From an uncultured Alistipes sp. (GTDB lineage: Bacteria; Bacteroidota; Bacteroidia; Bacteroidales; Rikenellaceae), in NCBI GenBank assembly GCA_910587675.1, contig CAJUMU010000002.1, positions 213,170 to 277,169 of the forward strand: a stretch of 64,000 nucleotides of DNA, in the 5' to 3' direction. Below are positions 47,853 through 55,875 of the stretch, one piece after another. The notes beneath the pieces were generated by a model, which worked only from the letters and a program-made list of their open reading frames with translations, ran no database searches and was not told where the DNA came from. Position numbers and translations under genes: made by a program. How positions within the stretch are numbered: position 1 is the first letter of the stretch; each line of letters begins with the position of its first letter.

Positions 47853-48171
47853 TTTATATTAAAAATATAACGTGCACACGTATTACAAACGTACAAAAAT
47901 TAATGCTTATGGTTAGGAAAATTGTACTTTCAATCGTTGCCTTGCTGGCGGTGGGCTTTGCGGCCTATGCCCAGACGAGGCAGGTGAGCGGTACCGTAAA
48001 GGACGAGGCGGGCAACGCCATCGTCGGCGCCTCGGTGGTTGTCGACGGCACCGTGAACGGAGCGACTACCGCGGCGGACGGCAGCTTCAAGATCTCCGCT
48101 CCCGCGAACGCTACGCTTACCGTTTCGTTCATCGGTTACGAGGACCAAACGGTAAACATCGCAGGAAAGAC
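47853..48171 (+). repeat. Shared SusC 5' module, copy 3, containing inverted repeat arm R (47865-48060)
   Basis: 319 bp matching 13456-13774 with about 7 differences; the inner part 47865-48060 matches the SusC2 arm. The leader holds two perfect small palindromes, TTATATT-AAA-AATATAA (47854-47870) and ACGTG-CA-CACGT (47870-47881), just upstream of the ATG. They are candidates for recombinase binding or for RNA structure. Confidence 0.87.
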
Positions 48172-50905
48172 GCAACTCGCCATCGTCATGAAGGAGAATG
48201 CGGAGAGCATCGACGACGTGGTGGTGATGGGTTACGGCTCGGGCCGCAAGGTCGGCACGGTTATCGGTTCGGTGGAGTCGGTCAAGGCCGAGAAGTTCGA
48301 GAATCGTCCGAGCAACAACGTCATGGATGCCATGCAGGGCCAAGTGGCGGGTTTGCAGATCATATCGGGCAACGGCGAGCCCGACGCCACTTCGACCATC
48401 CGTCTGCACGGCGTGGGATCGATGAACGCGGGCAACGAGCCGTTGATCCTGCTGGACGGCGCGCCCATCACCACGGGTACGCTGCTGGCGATGAACCAGA
48501 ACGACATCGCCTCGATCAACGTGTTGAAGGACGCTTCTGCGACTTCGATTTACGGTTCGCGCGCCGCCAACGGCGTGATATACGTAACCACCAAAAAGGG
48601 TAATTTCAACGAGGACGTTACGGTTACGCTGCGCACGCAGTACTCCATGTCGTCGGCGACAAAGCCTCGCGTGACGGCCATGAACACCGAGCAGTTGATC
48701 GACTACACCTCGCGCGTCTACACCATCCTGAATGAGATGGATCCCAACGACCCTAACCAGTTGAAGTTCGTGCGCGACTATTACGTTAAAGCCAACCGCA
48801 TCGACGAGAGCATCGACACCAAGTGGTTCGACGTCATCATGCGCGACAATGCGCCTCTCTACCAAGTCGACCTCGGCGTGTCGGGCGGCACCCGCAAGTC
48901 GTCGTACTACTTCTCGGCAAACTATGCCGACCAGCAGGGTATCCTCCCCTCGTCGGACATGACGCGTTACACGTTCCGCGGCAGCGTGGAGACCCGCATC
49001 AAGGATTGGATCAAGTCGGGCATAAGCATGGGCGTGGGCTTCCACAAGTCGAACAACGCTTTCACGGTGGGTTCGTCGAATACGAACTGGTTCACCAATC
49101 CCGTGAACGCCATTACGTTCGTGCCGTCGTTCCAGAGTCCTTACGACGAGGAGGGCAATCCTCTGCAAATCCTCAACCATGCGGGCGGTTATGCCAGCCC
49201 GTTGGTGTTGGGCGATCTTTTCGCGTCGACCAAGGAGCGTTTGCAGCTCAACGGAGCGATGTTCCTCGAACTGACCCCCGCGAAAGGACTTACCATCCGC
49301 ACCAATTTGGCGGCGAATGCGTTCGATTACAAATCGAGCAGTCTCAACTCGCCCGACTATTATTACAATGATGGTGAAGGTGCGGTGAGCAACGGTTTCC
49401 AACGCAATTACGATTGGACGTGGACGAACACGGCCGAGTACAAGACCTCTTTCGCCGATATGCACCACATCTCGGTTCTGCTCGGTCACGAAACCATCTA
49501 CGGCACCACCGAATTCACCTCGTTCGGCGTGAAAGGCCTGACCGATTCGCGTTTCCCGTATCCGAGCATGGGAACCGAGACTTCGGGAGTTCCGGAATAC
49601 ACTTTCGGCGAATATGCTTACAATTCGATATTCGGCCGCGTGGAATACGACTATGCGGAGAAGTATTTCGTCGACTTCTCGGTGCGTAACGACGCTTCGT
49701 CGCGTTTTGCCCCGAGCAATCGAAACGCCGCTTTCTGGTCGGCGGGCGCCATGTGGAACCTTAAGAAAGAGGTTTTCCTCGCCGACAGCGAAGCGGTGGA
49801 CCAACTCTCGTCAAAGATATCTTATGGTACGCAGGGTAACTCGGGCATCGGCGATTACCGCCATTACGCCGCCATGGGTCCTGCGCTGTATAACGGCAAA
49901 AGCGGATGGAACTTGTCTCAAATCGGCTCGCCCGACCTCGGATGGGAGACCCAAAAGACCCTTACCGTCGGCGTCGAGGTCGGTTTCCTGAACAAGCTCC
50001 GCCTCAATATCGAGTGGTATCGCCGTCAGACGGCCGACATGCTCACCGAGGTTCCCATCCCGGGCACGACGGGATTTACTTCCGAATGGATTAACGTAGG
50101 CGGTATGCGCAACTCGGGTATCGACCTGTCGTTCAACTACGATATCTACCGTGACCGCAACTGGTTCGTTAATTTCCACGCCAATTTCAACTACAACAAG
50201 AACCGGATCACCGAGATGTGGGACGGTCTCACCGAATATGCGCTCGACGAGGCGTCGATCATGTCGATCGGCGATCCCTACTATAACCACTATATGCAAC
50301 ATTGGGTAGGGGTCGATACCGAGACCGGCGTAGGCATGTGGGCCACGGCCGACGGAGGCGTGACGCCCGATCCCAACGAGGCGGCGTTCTTCAATACGGG
50401 CAAATCGTGGCAGGCTCCCTATTCGGGCGGTTTCGGCGTGAACGTGATGTGGAAAGGTTTGTCGTTGGTGGCCGACTTCTCGTGGGTGCACGGCAACTAC
50501 CTCTACAACAACTCGCTCTACTTTACGGAGAATCCTTTGTTCGTGAACTGGAACCGCAACCAGACCACTGGCGCGCTCGATTATTGGCGTCAGCCCGGCG
50601 ACGATGCCAAATATGCGTCGCTGGAGTCGTCGATAGCTTACGGAGGACGCAATTTCAACGGCGACGATCTGTTGGAGAGCGGTTCGTTCCTGCGTCTGAA
50701 GAATATTCAGTTGGCATACTCGATGCCCGCCAAGTGGTTCGCCAAGACCAAATTCATCGAGGGCATACGTGTCTATGTCGGCGCGCGCAACCTCTGGACC
50801 GTGACGGGTTATACGGGTCTCGATCCCGAGATCGACAGCTCATTCTCGCTGGACAACTATCCCGCTTCGCGCCAGTGGACTTTCGGCGCCGAGTTCAAAT
50901 TCTAA
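47903..50905 (+). CDS. SusC/RagA-family TonB-dependent outer-membrane transporter (SusC3)
   Basis: A 1000-residue transporter with signal peptide MLMVRKIVLSIVALLAVGFAAYA, a carboxypeptidase-regulatory-like domain (about 25-105), VVVMGYGSGRKVGTVIGSV, a plug (RLHGVGSMNAGNEPLILLDG, LKDASATSIYGSRAANGVIY) and a barrel ending AEFKF. The start is set at 47903 by the shared leader; the frame is open back to 47768 but that part is non-coding leader. Plug sequences are close to SusC1, so SusC1D1 and SusC3D3 look like paralogous cassettes. No canonical promoter is found between the recombinase start and this gene; the nearest TATGTTTT (47767) lacks a spaced -33 box. Predicted to be silent in the present orientation. 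Confidence 0.95.
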   Translation: MLMVRKIVLSIVALLAVGFAAYAQTRQVSGTVKDEAGNAIVGASVVVDGTVNGATTAADGSFKISAPANATLTVSFIGYEDQTVNIAGKTQLAIVMKENAESIDDVVVMGYGSGRKVGTVIGSVESVKAEKFENRPSNNVMDAMQGQVAGLQIISGNGEPDATSTIRLHGVGSMNAGNEPLILLDGAPITTGTLLAMNQNDIASINVLKDASATSIYGSRAANGVIYVTTKKGNFNEDVTVTLRTQYSMSSATKPRVTAMNTEQLIDYTSRVYTILNEMDPNDPNQLKFVRDYYVKANRIDESIDTKWFDVIMRDNAPLYQVDLGVSGGTRKSSYYFSANYADQQGILPSSDMTRYTFRGSVETRIKDWIKSGISMGVGFHKSNNAFTVGSSNTNWFTNPVNAITFVPSFQSPYDEEGNPLQILNHAGGYASPLVLGDLFASTKERLQLNGAMFLELTPAKGLTIRTNLAANAFDYKSSSLNSPDYYYNDGEGAVSNGFQRNYDWTWTNTAEYKTSFADMHHISVLLGHETIYGTTEFTSFGVKGLTDSRFPYPSMGTETSGVPEYTFGEYAYNSIFGRVEYDYAEKYFVDFSVRNDASSRFAPSNRNAAFWSAGAMWNLKKEVFLADSEAVDQLSSKISYGTQGNSGIGDYRHYAAMGPALYNGKSGWNLSQIGSPDLGWETQKTLTVGVEVGFLNKLRLNIEWYRRQTADMLTEVPIPGTTGFTSEWINVGGMRNSGIDLSFNYDIYRDRNWFVNFHANFNYNKNRITEMWDGLTEYALDEASIMSIGDPYYNHYMQHWVGVDTETGVGMWATADGGVTPDPNEAAFFNTGKSWQAPYSGGFGVNVMWKGLSLVADFSWVHGNYLYNNSLYFTENPLFVNWNRNQTTGALDYWRQPGDDAKYASLESSIAYGGRNFNGDDLLESGSFLRLKNIQLAYSMPAKWFAKTKFIEGIRVYVGARNLWTVTGYTGLDPEIDSSFSLDNYPASRQWTFGAEFKF

Positions 50906-50932
50906 TGTTCAACCAAACACAAAAGAGATAAT

Positions 50933-52417
50933 ATGAAAAATATCATAAAATTCGTTTGCGTCGGAGCTCTGGCCCTCGGCAGCGTGTCGTGCGATCTCGA
51001 TATCCCGCCCAAGACCATGCTGCCTAACGACGATGTGACCACGTTGGCTTACGCGTCGTCGGTTCGCGGAGGCGTGTATCGCATCTTCCGCAGCATATTC
51101 ATGGGCGAATACGTCTATTATCCCGATTATTATTCGGATCTGTTCAACGAACTCTCGTCGTCGGGCAATCGCGGCGGCATGATGTACCGTTGGAACATCT
51201 ACTCGTCGGATAACGATGTGGCGACCAACTGGAACCGCCACTATGCCATTCTGGCCAATGTCAATTTCCTGCTCGACAAGATAGAGGCCATGTACGACGG
51301 TTTGGCTGCCGAGGAGCAGGCGGTGCTCGATGTTTACATCGGCGAAATGCACCTGCTTCGCGCCATGACGCTGCGTTCGGCCGCGCTGCGCTACTGCAAG
51401 GATTACGAGCCTGCGACGGCCGCGACCGATTTCGGCGTGCCCGTGGTCACGACTTACGACGTGACGGAGCGTCCTTCGCGCGGTTCGCTGGCCGACACCT
51501 ACAAGCGCATTACGGAGGATATCGCCGTAGCCGAGCGTCTGGTAACGACGGACGGTTACGCCGATGCGGCCTATGTCACGGCCGACGCCGTGACGGCTTT
51601 CAAGGCGCAGGTGTATCTCGACATGCACATGTACGCCGAGGCTTCGGCCGCCGCGTCTTCGCTCTACGCCTCTTATCCTTTGGTGAAGAATGCCGAGGAA
51701 TTGGAGAACATGTGGCGCAAGGACCATTCGACCGAAACCATCTTCCAACCCGCCATGACCAAGAACGATCTGTTCGGACGCTACACCGACTACCATGCGG
51801 GACAGTGGGATGATGTGCTCGGAGATTATCGTTGCGACGTGGCCTACATCCCCGAGCAGTGGGTGTGCGACCTTTACGACGAGGAGAACGACTGGCGTTA
51901 CGGTCCTTATGTCGACGTCCAGCATATCAACAATATGGCCGACAACGAAGTGGTGGGCGTGGTGTTGACCAAACTGCGCGGAAATACCGAGTTTCAGACG
52001 TCGACGAATCTCAACTGGTATAACATGCCCAAGGTGCTCCGCATCGCCGACATGTATCTGATCGACGCCGAGGCCAAGTACCGTTCGGGCGGCGACGCTG
52101 CCGCTCCGCTGAACGCTTTGCGCGCAGCGCGCGGACTGACTGCGACCGAAGCGACGGGCGACGCGCTGTTCAAGGAGATTCAGAACGAGCGCACGCGCGA
52201 GATGATCGCCGAGGGCGGCCGTATTCCCGACCTGAAACGTTGGCACATAGGTTTCTCGCGCGACAAACAGACCGCTCGCGGCCTTCTCTTCGGCCAGACG
52301 GGACACGACATGAAGGTTGCGGCCGACGCCGACCGATTGGTATGGCCCATTCCCCGCGCCGATATCCTCAGCAACCCCAATCTCAAGGGCCAGCAGAACC
52401 CGGGCTGGGGCGAGTAA
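50933..52417 (+). CDS. SusD/RagB-family outer-membrane lipoprotein (SusD3)
   Basis: A 494-residue surface lipoprotein, partner of SusC3. The N-terminus MKNIIKFVCVGALALGSVSC has a lipobox with Cys20, then DLDIPPKTMLPND. SusD features: LRAMTLRSAALRYCKDYEPAT, MPKVLRIADMYLIDAEAKYRSGG, QNERTREMIAEGGRIPDLKRWH and the ending QQNPGWGE, similar to SusD1. It lies 27 nt after SusC3 with a strong terminator downstream. No hydrolase genes follow, so this is not a classical polysaccharide utilisation locus. Confidence 0.92.
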   Translation: MKNIIKFVCVGALALGSVSCDLDIPPKTMLPNDDVTTLAYASSVRGGVYRIFRSIFMGEYVYYPDYYSDLFNELSSSGNRGGMMYRWNIYSSDNDVATNWNRHYAILANVNFLLDKIEAMYDGLAAEEQAVLDVYIGEMHLLRAMTLRSAALRYCKDYEPATAATDFGVPVVTTYDVTERPSRGSLADTYKRITEDIAVAERLVTTDGYADAAYVTADAVTAFKAQVYLDMHMYAEASAAASSLYASYPLVKNAEELENMWRKDHSTETIFQPAMTKNDLFGRYTDYHAGQWDDVLGDYRCDVAYIPEQWVCDLYDEENDWRYGPYVDVQHINNMADNEVVGVVLTKLRGNTEFQTSTNLNWYNMPKVLRIADMYLIDAEAKYRSGGDAAAPLNALRAARGLTATEATGDALFKEIQNERTREMIAEGGRIPDLKRWHIGFSRDKQTARGLLFGQTGHDMKVAADADRLVWPIPRADILSNPNLKGQQNPGWGE

Positions 52418-52436
52418 GGTTTACTGCCGTACGATT

Positions 52437-52467
52437 AAGCGGTTCCCGCATTGCGCGGGGACCGCTT
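52437..52467 (+). terminator. SusD3 terminator hairpin
   Basis: 13-bp stem with one mismatch (AAGCGGTTCCCGC / GCGGGGACCGCTT, loop ATTGC) and TTTT, 19 nt after the SusD3 stop. The plus-strand sequence is almost that of the SusD1 hairpin at 9171-9201, although SusD1 is on the minus strand. Confidence 0.87.
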
Positions 52468-52495
52468 TTCGTTCGATCGGGGTGGCGGCCCGAAA

Positions 52496-53377
52496 CTATT
52501 TTATCATATCCGTTATCCTCTCGGGGAACAGAGGCATGGCGCCTTTTTGCGTGCATACGTAGGCTGACGTCTCCACCGCCACGGCATGAGCCCGAGCTAT
52601 GGAGCATCCCGCCAGAAGTGCGGCGCAGAACCCCGCTGTGAACGAGTCGCCCGCTCCGACCGTGTCGGCCACCTCGACTTTAGGCGTGGAGAGAATCGAC
52701 ACCTCGTCGCCGTAATATACGCGGCTGCCTGCGGCTCCGCACGTGAGTATCACGGCGCGCAGCGAGTAGTCCTCTTTCAGGCGGCGGCATACGGATTCGG
52801 GGTCGGGGGCGAATCCGAATAGGGCGGCGACCGTCAGGGTCTCCTCGTCGTTGATTTTCAGTATGTCGCATTTGCGGAGCGACGACTCGATAATCTCCTT
52901 GTCGTAATATCGCTGCCGCAGATTGATGTCGAATATCCTGAGCGAGTCGGCGGGCATGAGTCCTATGAATCGGTCGATGCTTTCGCGCGATGCGGGACTG
53001 CGCTGCGCGAGCGAACCGAAGCAGATGCATGCCGTGTGGCGGGCGATCTCCGCCGCTTGGTCGGTAAAGGGGATGTGGTCCCACGCGACATTCTCGGTTA
53101 TGACGTATTGCGGAATGCCCGCGGCGTCGAGAGTGACGTTCACGGTTCCCGTTGGACGGTCGAGTTCGGGGAGGAGGAATTTCATGCCTCGGCTTTGCAG
53201 CGTGTCGCGCAGTTCGCGACCGTTGTCGTCATCGCCGACAGCGCTCACGGCTATGGCGTCGTATCCGAATTGCGACATGTGGAACGCGAAGTTGGCCGGC
53301 GCGCCGCCTATCTTCTTGCCCTCGGGCAACACGTCCCATAACGCTTCGCCGATTCCGACGATGTGTGATTTTTTCAT
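52496..53377 (-). CDS. PfkB-family carbohydrate kinase (probable fructokinase)
   Basis: A 293-residue sugar kinase. The start at 53377 gives MKKSHIVGIGEALWDVLPEGKKIGGAPANFAFHMSQFG, where GGAPANFA is the PfkB N-terminal signature. The C-terminal signature DTVGAGDSFTAGFCAALLAG contains the catalytic-base aspartate of GAGD. Family relatives with GEALWDVLPEGKKIGGAPANFA are mostly fructokinases, but the sugar is not proven. The frame is open upstream through repeat B2, which is not coding. It is a single-gene unit. Confidence 0.9.
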   Translation of the reverse strand: MKKSHIVGIGEALWDVLPEGKKIGGAPANFAFHMSQFGYDAIAVSAVGDDDNGRELRDTLQSRGMKFLLPELDRPTGTVNVTLDAAGIPQYVITENVAWDHIPFTDQAAEIARHTACICFGSLAQRSPASRESIDRFIGLMPADSLRIFDINLRQRYYDKEIIESSLRKCDILKINDEETLTVAALFGFAPDPESVCRRLKEDYSLRAVILTCGAAGSRVYYGDEVSILSTPKVEVADTVGAGDSFTAGFCAALLAGCSIARAHAVAVETSAYVCTQKGAMPLFPERITDMIK

Positions 53378-53412
53378 GGTTGGGTTTGGTTTAGGTTCAG
53401 GCGGCAGGTTCC

Positions 53413-53503
53413 CGCCGCTCTCGCAAAGATAGTGTTTTTTGCGAGAGCGGCGAACGAAAACTCTCCTACAATCGAGACATTGCGGTTCGATTGCAGGAGA
53501 GTT
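53413..53503. promoter_or_regulatory. Kinase promoter box and paired hairpins
   Basis: A -7 box TATCTTTG reads on the minus strand at 53424-53431 toward the kinase gene. It lies in the loop of a long inverted repeat (CCGCCGCTCTCGCAAA / TTTTTTGCGAGAGCGGCG, about 53411-53452). Next to it a second hairpin (AAACTCTCCT-CAATCG / CGATTG-AGGAGAGTTT, 53458-53503) probably terminates the DsbA-like gene. A -7 box inside a hairpin loop is unusual and might be an operator. Confidence 0.55.
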
Positions 53504-53513
53504 TGCCGATAAT

Positions 53514-53615
53514 GATTCGGACGGCAGCCTGCGGAGACCGCATGTGAGCGTTTGCGAACAATAGCGGGCCTCCGTGGGGCGAGGCTGCGGCCCGCGCGAT
53601 TCTGCCAATCGCAAT
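53514..53615 (+). repeat. Intergenic repeat family B, copy 2
   Basis: Same order as copy 1: GGACGGCAGCCTGCGG, GCGAACAATAGCGGGC, GC hairpin, GGCTGCGGCCCGCGCG, then terminal hairpin GCGATT-CTGCC-AATCGC (53596-53612). Relative to copy 1 the terminal stem has changed on both arms so that pairing is kept. It lies directly past the stop of the DsbA-like gene. Confidence 0.83.
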
Positions 53616-53625
53616 GCTTCCGTCT

Positions 53626-54603
53626 TTACGCCTCGGTCGTTACGGGGTTCGGCGTTTTGTCGGTGCTTTTGTCGTTCCCGCTCTCGGCATTGCCTTTTGC
53701 CGAACGTCTCTTCGCGGCAGGAGCGTTTTGCGAGCGATCTTTGCGGGCGGTTTTCGCTATCGTCAGTCGTCGTCCGTCGCCTATCGGCTCGGCGGCGACG
53801 CTCTTGCTTGCGATCAACTCGTCGATTATGGCGTCGGTCTGGTCGCGGTCGAGTCCGAAGGCCGTCTCGATCTCGACGGGATATACGGTCGAGTAACGTT
53901 TGATGAAATCGGCCACGTTGGCTTGCGACGGACCCGCCTTGCGCGGCTTGATCTTTCCGTCCGAAAGGCGGCGTATGATGGTGTGGAACGTGGCGAGGTT
54001 CTGGTAGCCGCCGAGTATGATGCTGGTCTGCTCGCTCTTAATCAGATACGACGGGAATCCCGTTATGCCGTTGCGTCGGCATTTGGTGCGGTCCTGCATG
54101 AAATCGGCCTGCGCGTTGCCGTGGGTGTACTCGTCGACGAATTCGGCCACGTCGAGGCCCGCTTCGCCGGCCAGCTCTATCAATACGTCGATCCGCGCCG
54201 TGGGGCGCGCTTCGGCGAACGTGGCTTCGCGTATGCGTCGCAGGAATCGCTTCGCCGCGACGGGATTCTGACGTTTGGCAGCCTCGTAAGCGATGTTCTG
54301 CGGAAAACTCGACGGCTGTTCGCGGCTGAAAAGGGTAATCCGATCGGCGGTCACGGGCATGCCGTGACGGGCCGAGGCCGCGATCCAGTTGCGGTGCATG
54401 CGTTCGTTGGCGCTCGCTATAGCATCCTCGCCCGAGTCTCGGTCTTCGAACAGAGTGGTGATATCTTCCACGAGTCCTCCCATTATGTATTCGGTGTCGA
54501 CCTTGTCGCCGTACAGATAATCTATGGCCCGCATCACGGGTTCGTTGCCCCAGCACCATATACATACGGGGTCGGTGAATTGGTAAACGGTGATTTTGTT
54601 CAT
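53626..54603 (-). CDS. DsbA-family (FrnE-like) thioredoxin-fold protein
   Basis: A 325-residue protein starting MNKITVYQFTDPVCIWCWGNEPV, with a CxxC motif C14-I-W-C17 in the position of the DsbA/FrnE redox site. The middle (about 60-200) is the helical insertion of the DsbA fold and GITGFPSYLIK carries the cis-proline loop. Residues about 215-265 look like a winged-helix segment, and the last 55 are lysine-, serine- and proline-rich and probably disordered. No signal peptide, so it should act in the cytoplasm, as FrnE-type proteins do. The start at 54603 is chosen over upstream in-frame codons because the family begins here. Confidence 0.85.
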   Translation of the reverse strand: MNKITVYQFTDPVCIWCWGNEPVMRAIDYLYGDKVDTEYIMGGLVEDITTLFEDRDSGEDAIASANERMHRNWIAASARHGMPVTADRITLFSREQPSSFPQNIAYEAAKRQNPVAAKRFLRRIREATFAEARPTARIDVLIELAGEAGLDVAEFVDEYTHGNAQADFMQDRTKCRRNGITGFPSYLIKSEQTSIILGGYQNLATFHTIIRRLSDGKIKPRKAGPSQANVADFIKRYSTVYPVEIETAFGLDRDQTDAIIDELIASKSVAAEPIGDGRRLTIAKTARKDRSQNAPAAKRRSAKGNAESGNDKSTDKTPNPVTTEA

Positions 54604-54763
54604 CTTGTCAGTACTTTGTTTACGAGGCCGAGGAGCAAAAAACAAGCCAACGACACGGAGCGCGCGGCAGTCGGCTCGGGGACCGCCGAGGTAAAATCGG
54701 TCGTCGCTTTTCGCCGTTTGCGTAAAATGTTGTAATTTTAACCCCGATAAAAACAATATCTGT

Positions 54764-55336
54764 ATGATCTGTAACGAACGCGATATACGCAATCGCACGG
54801 TGCGGGCCTTGGCCGAAGCCGTGATGACGGCCGCACGTACGGCCCCCAAAGCCAAAGGACGCGATCTGGTCGAGGCGGCTTTGATTACCGAGGATGATTT
54901 GGAACGCTTGGCCGAAGCCATGCGGGAGTTGAGTGCCGAGTCGGGAATGAAATTCCTGCTGCGCGATGCCAACAACGTGCTTCAGGCCGAAGCCGTATTG
55001 GTCATAGGTATCCGCGAGGCGGGATCGGAGTGCGGTTTGAACTGCTCTTACTGCGGTTATCCGTCGTGCGAGGCGAAACCCGCGAACGTTCCGTGCCTCA
55101 TGAACGGCGTCGATGTGGGCATCGCCATCGGATCGGCGTGCGCGCAGGCGGCCGATCTGCGGCTCGACTCGAGAGTGATGTTCTCGGCGGGCTGGGGCGC
55201 GAAACGGATGAATGTTTTGGACGGCGCCGATCTGGTGTTCGGCATTCCGCTCGGCGCGGCGTCGAAGAATCCCTTCTTCGATCGCAAGTCGCCCGAGAAG
55301 AAGGCGGACAAACCTGCCGCGGAGGCGTTGAAATAG
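54764..55336 (+). CDS. DUF2148 ferredoxin-like protein
   Basis: A 190-residue cysteine-containing protein. It begins MICNERDIRNRTVRALAEAVMTAARTAPKAKG (a nitroreductase-like prefix) and has a cysteine cluster ECGLNCSYCGYPSCEAKPANVPC (about 89-111), which fits an iron-sulfur site. A second part, GSACAQAADLRLDSRVMFSAG, follows. This matches the uncharacterised DUF2148 'ferredoxin domain-containing' family found in anaerobes. The last 15 residues are charged. It is 20 nt upstream of luxS, probably in one transcript. Function unknown. Confidence 0.85.
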   Translation: MICNERDIRNRTVRALAEAVMTAARTAPKAKGRDLVEAALITEDDLERLAEAMRELSAESGMKFLLRDANNVLQAEAVLVIGIREAGSECGLNCSYCGYPSCEAKPANVPCLMNGVDVGIAIGSACAQAADLRLDSRVMFSAGWGAKRMNVLDGADLVFGIPLGAASKNPFFDRKSPEKKADKPAAEALK

Positions 55337-55356
55337 AAAAACACAAACGAAATATT

Positions 55357-55875
55357 ATGGATAGCAAAAAATCGGTGGTCTCGTCTTTCGACGTGGATCA
55401 TCTTACGTTGAAGGCGGGTCTCTACCTGCGTTCGGTCTACACGATCGACGACAAACTGGCGGTGCATTCGTGGGATATGCGTTTCCGCGCTCCGATGGAC
55501 CATGCGCCGCTCGGATCGGGCGAGGTGCATACGATCGAGCATCTCATGGCCTATTATCTTCGACTCGATCCCGTGGTAGGCGGCAGCATCGTGTCGTTCT
55601 GCCCGATGGGGTGCAAGACGGGATTCTACCTCTCGACCATGAACGACGTCACGGCCGAGCAGATCCGTGAGGCGTTGGCCCGCGTCTACAAGCAGGTATT
55701 CCCGCTCCGTTCGAAAGACGACATCGTGGGATTGAACGAGGTGCAGTGCGGCAACCCGGGGCTTTACGCCGTCGCATCCGCCAACGACGCTATGGCCCAA
55801 TATATGCGTAGTCTCTATACGCGCGCCGAGGCCGAGGCGGCAGGCATAGGTTCAATTTATAATTGCGCTTGGTGA
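55357..55875 (+). CDS. luxS: S-ribosylhomocysteine lyase
   Basis: A 172-residue metalloenzyme that splits S-ribosylhomocysteine to homocysteine and DPD, the precursor of AI-2. Metal ligands H58 and H62 lie in HTIEH (with catalytic E61), catalytic C86 in FCPMGCKTGFY and the third metal ligand C131 in VQCGNPGLY. Length agrees with the family. Its stop codon overlaps the next start by 1 nt (TGATG). The next gene makes its substrate, so the pair forms an SAH detoxification module. AI-2 signalling is possible but not shown. Confidence 0.95.
   Translation: MDSKKSVVSSFDVDHLTLKAGLYLRSVYTIDDKLAVHSWDMRFRAPMDHAPLGSGEVHTIEHLMAYYLRLDPVVGGSIVSFCPMGCKTGFYLSTMNDVTAEQIREALARVYKQVFPLRSKDDIVGLNEVQCGNPGLYAVASANDAMAQYMRSLYTRAEAEAAGIGSIYNCAW

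Noticed and set aside
47768..47902. Upstream extension of SusC3 (and 13725-13904 for SusC1)
   Set aside because: The extra codons cover the AT-rich leader and place a charged tail before the signal peptide; SusC2 and the shared module agree on MLMVRKIV as the start.
53378..53614. N-terminal extension of the sugar kinase through repeat B2
   Set aside because: The PfkB family begins at MKKSHIVGIGEA; the upstream part is repeat and promoter sequence.
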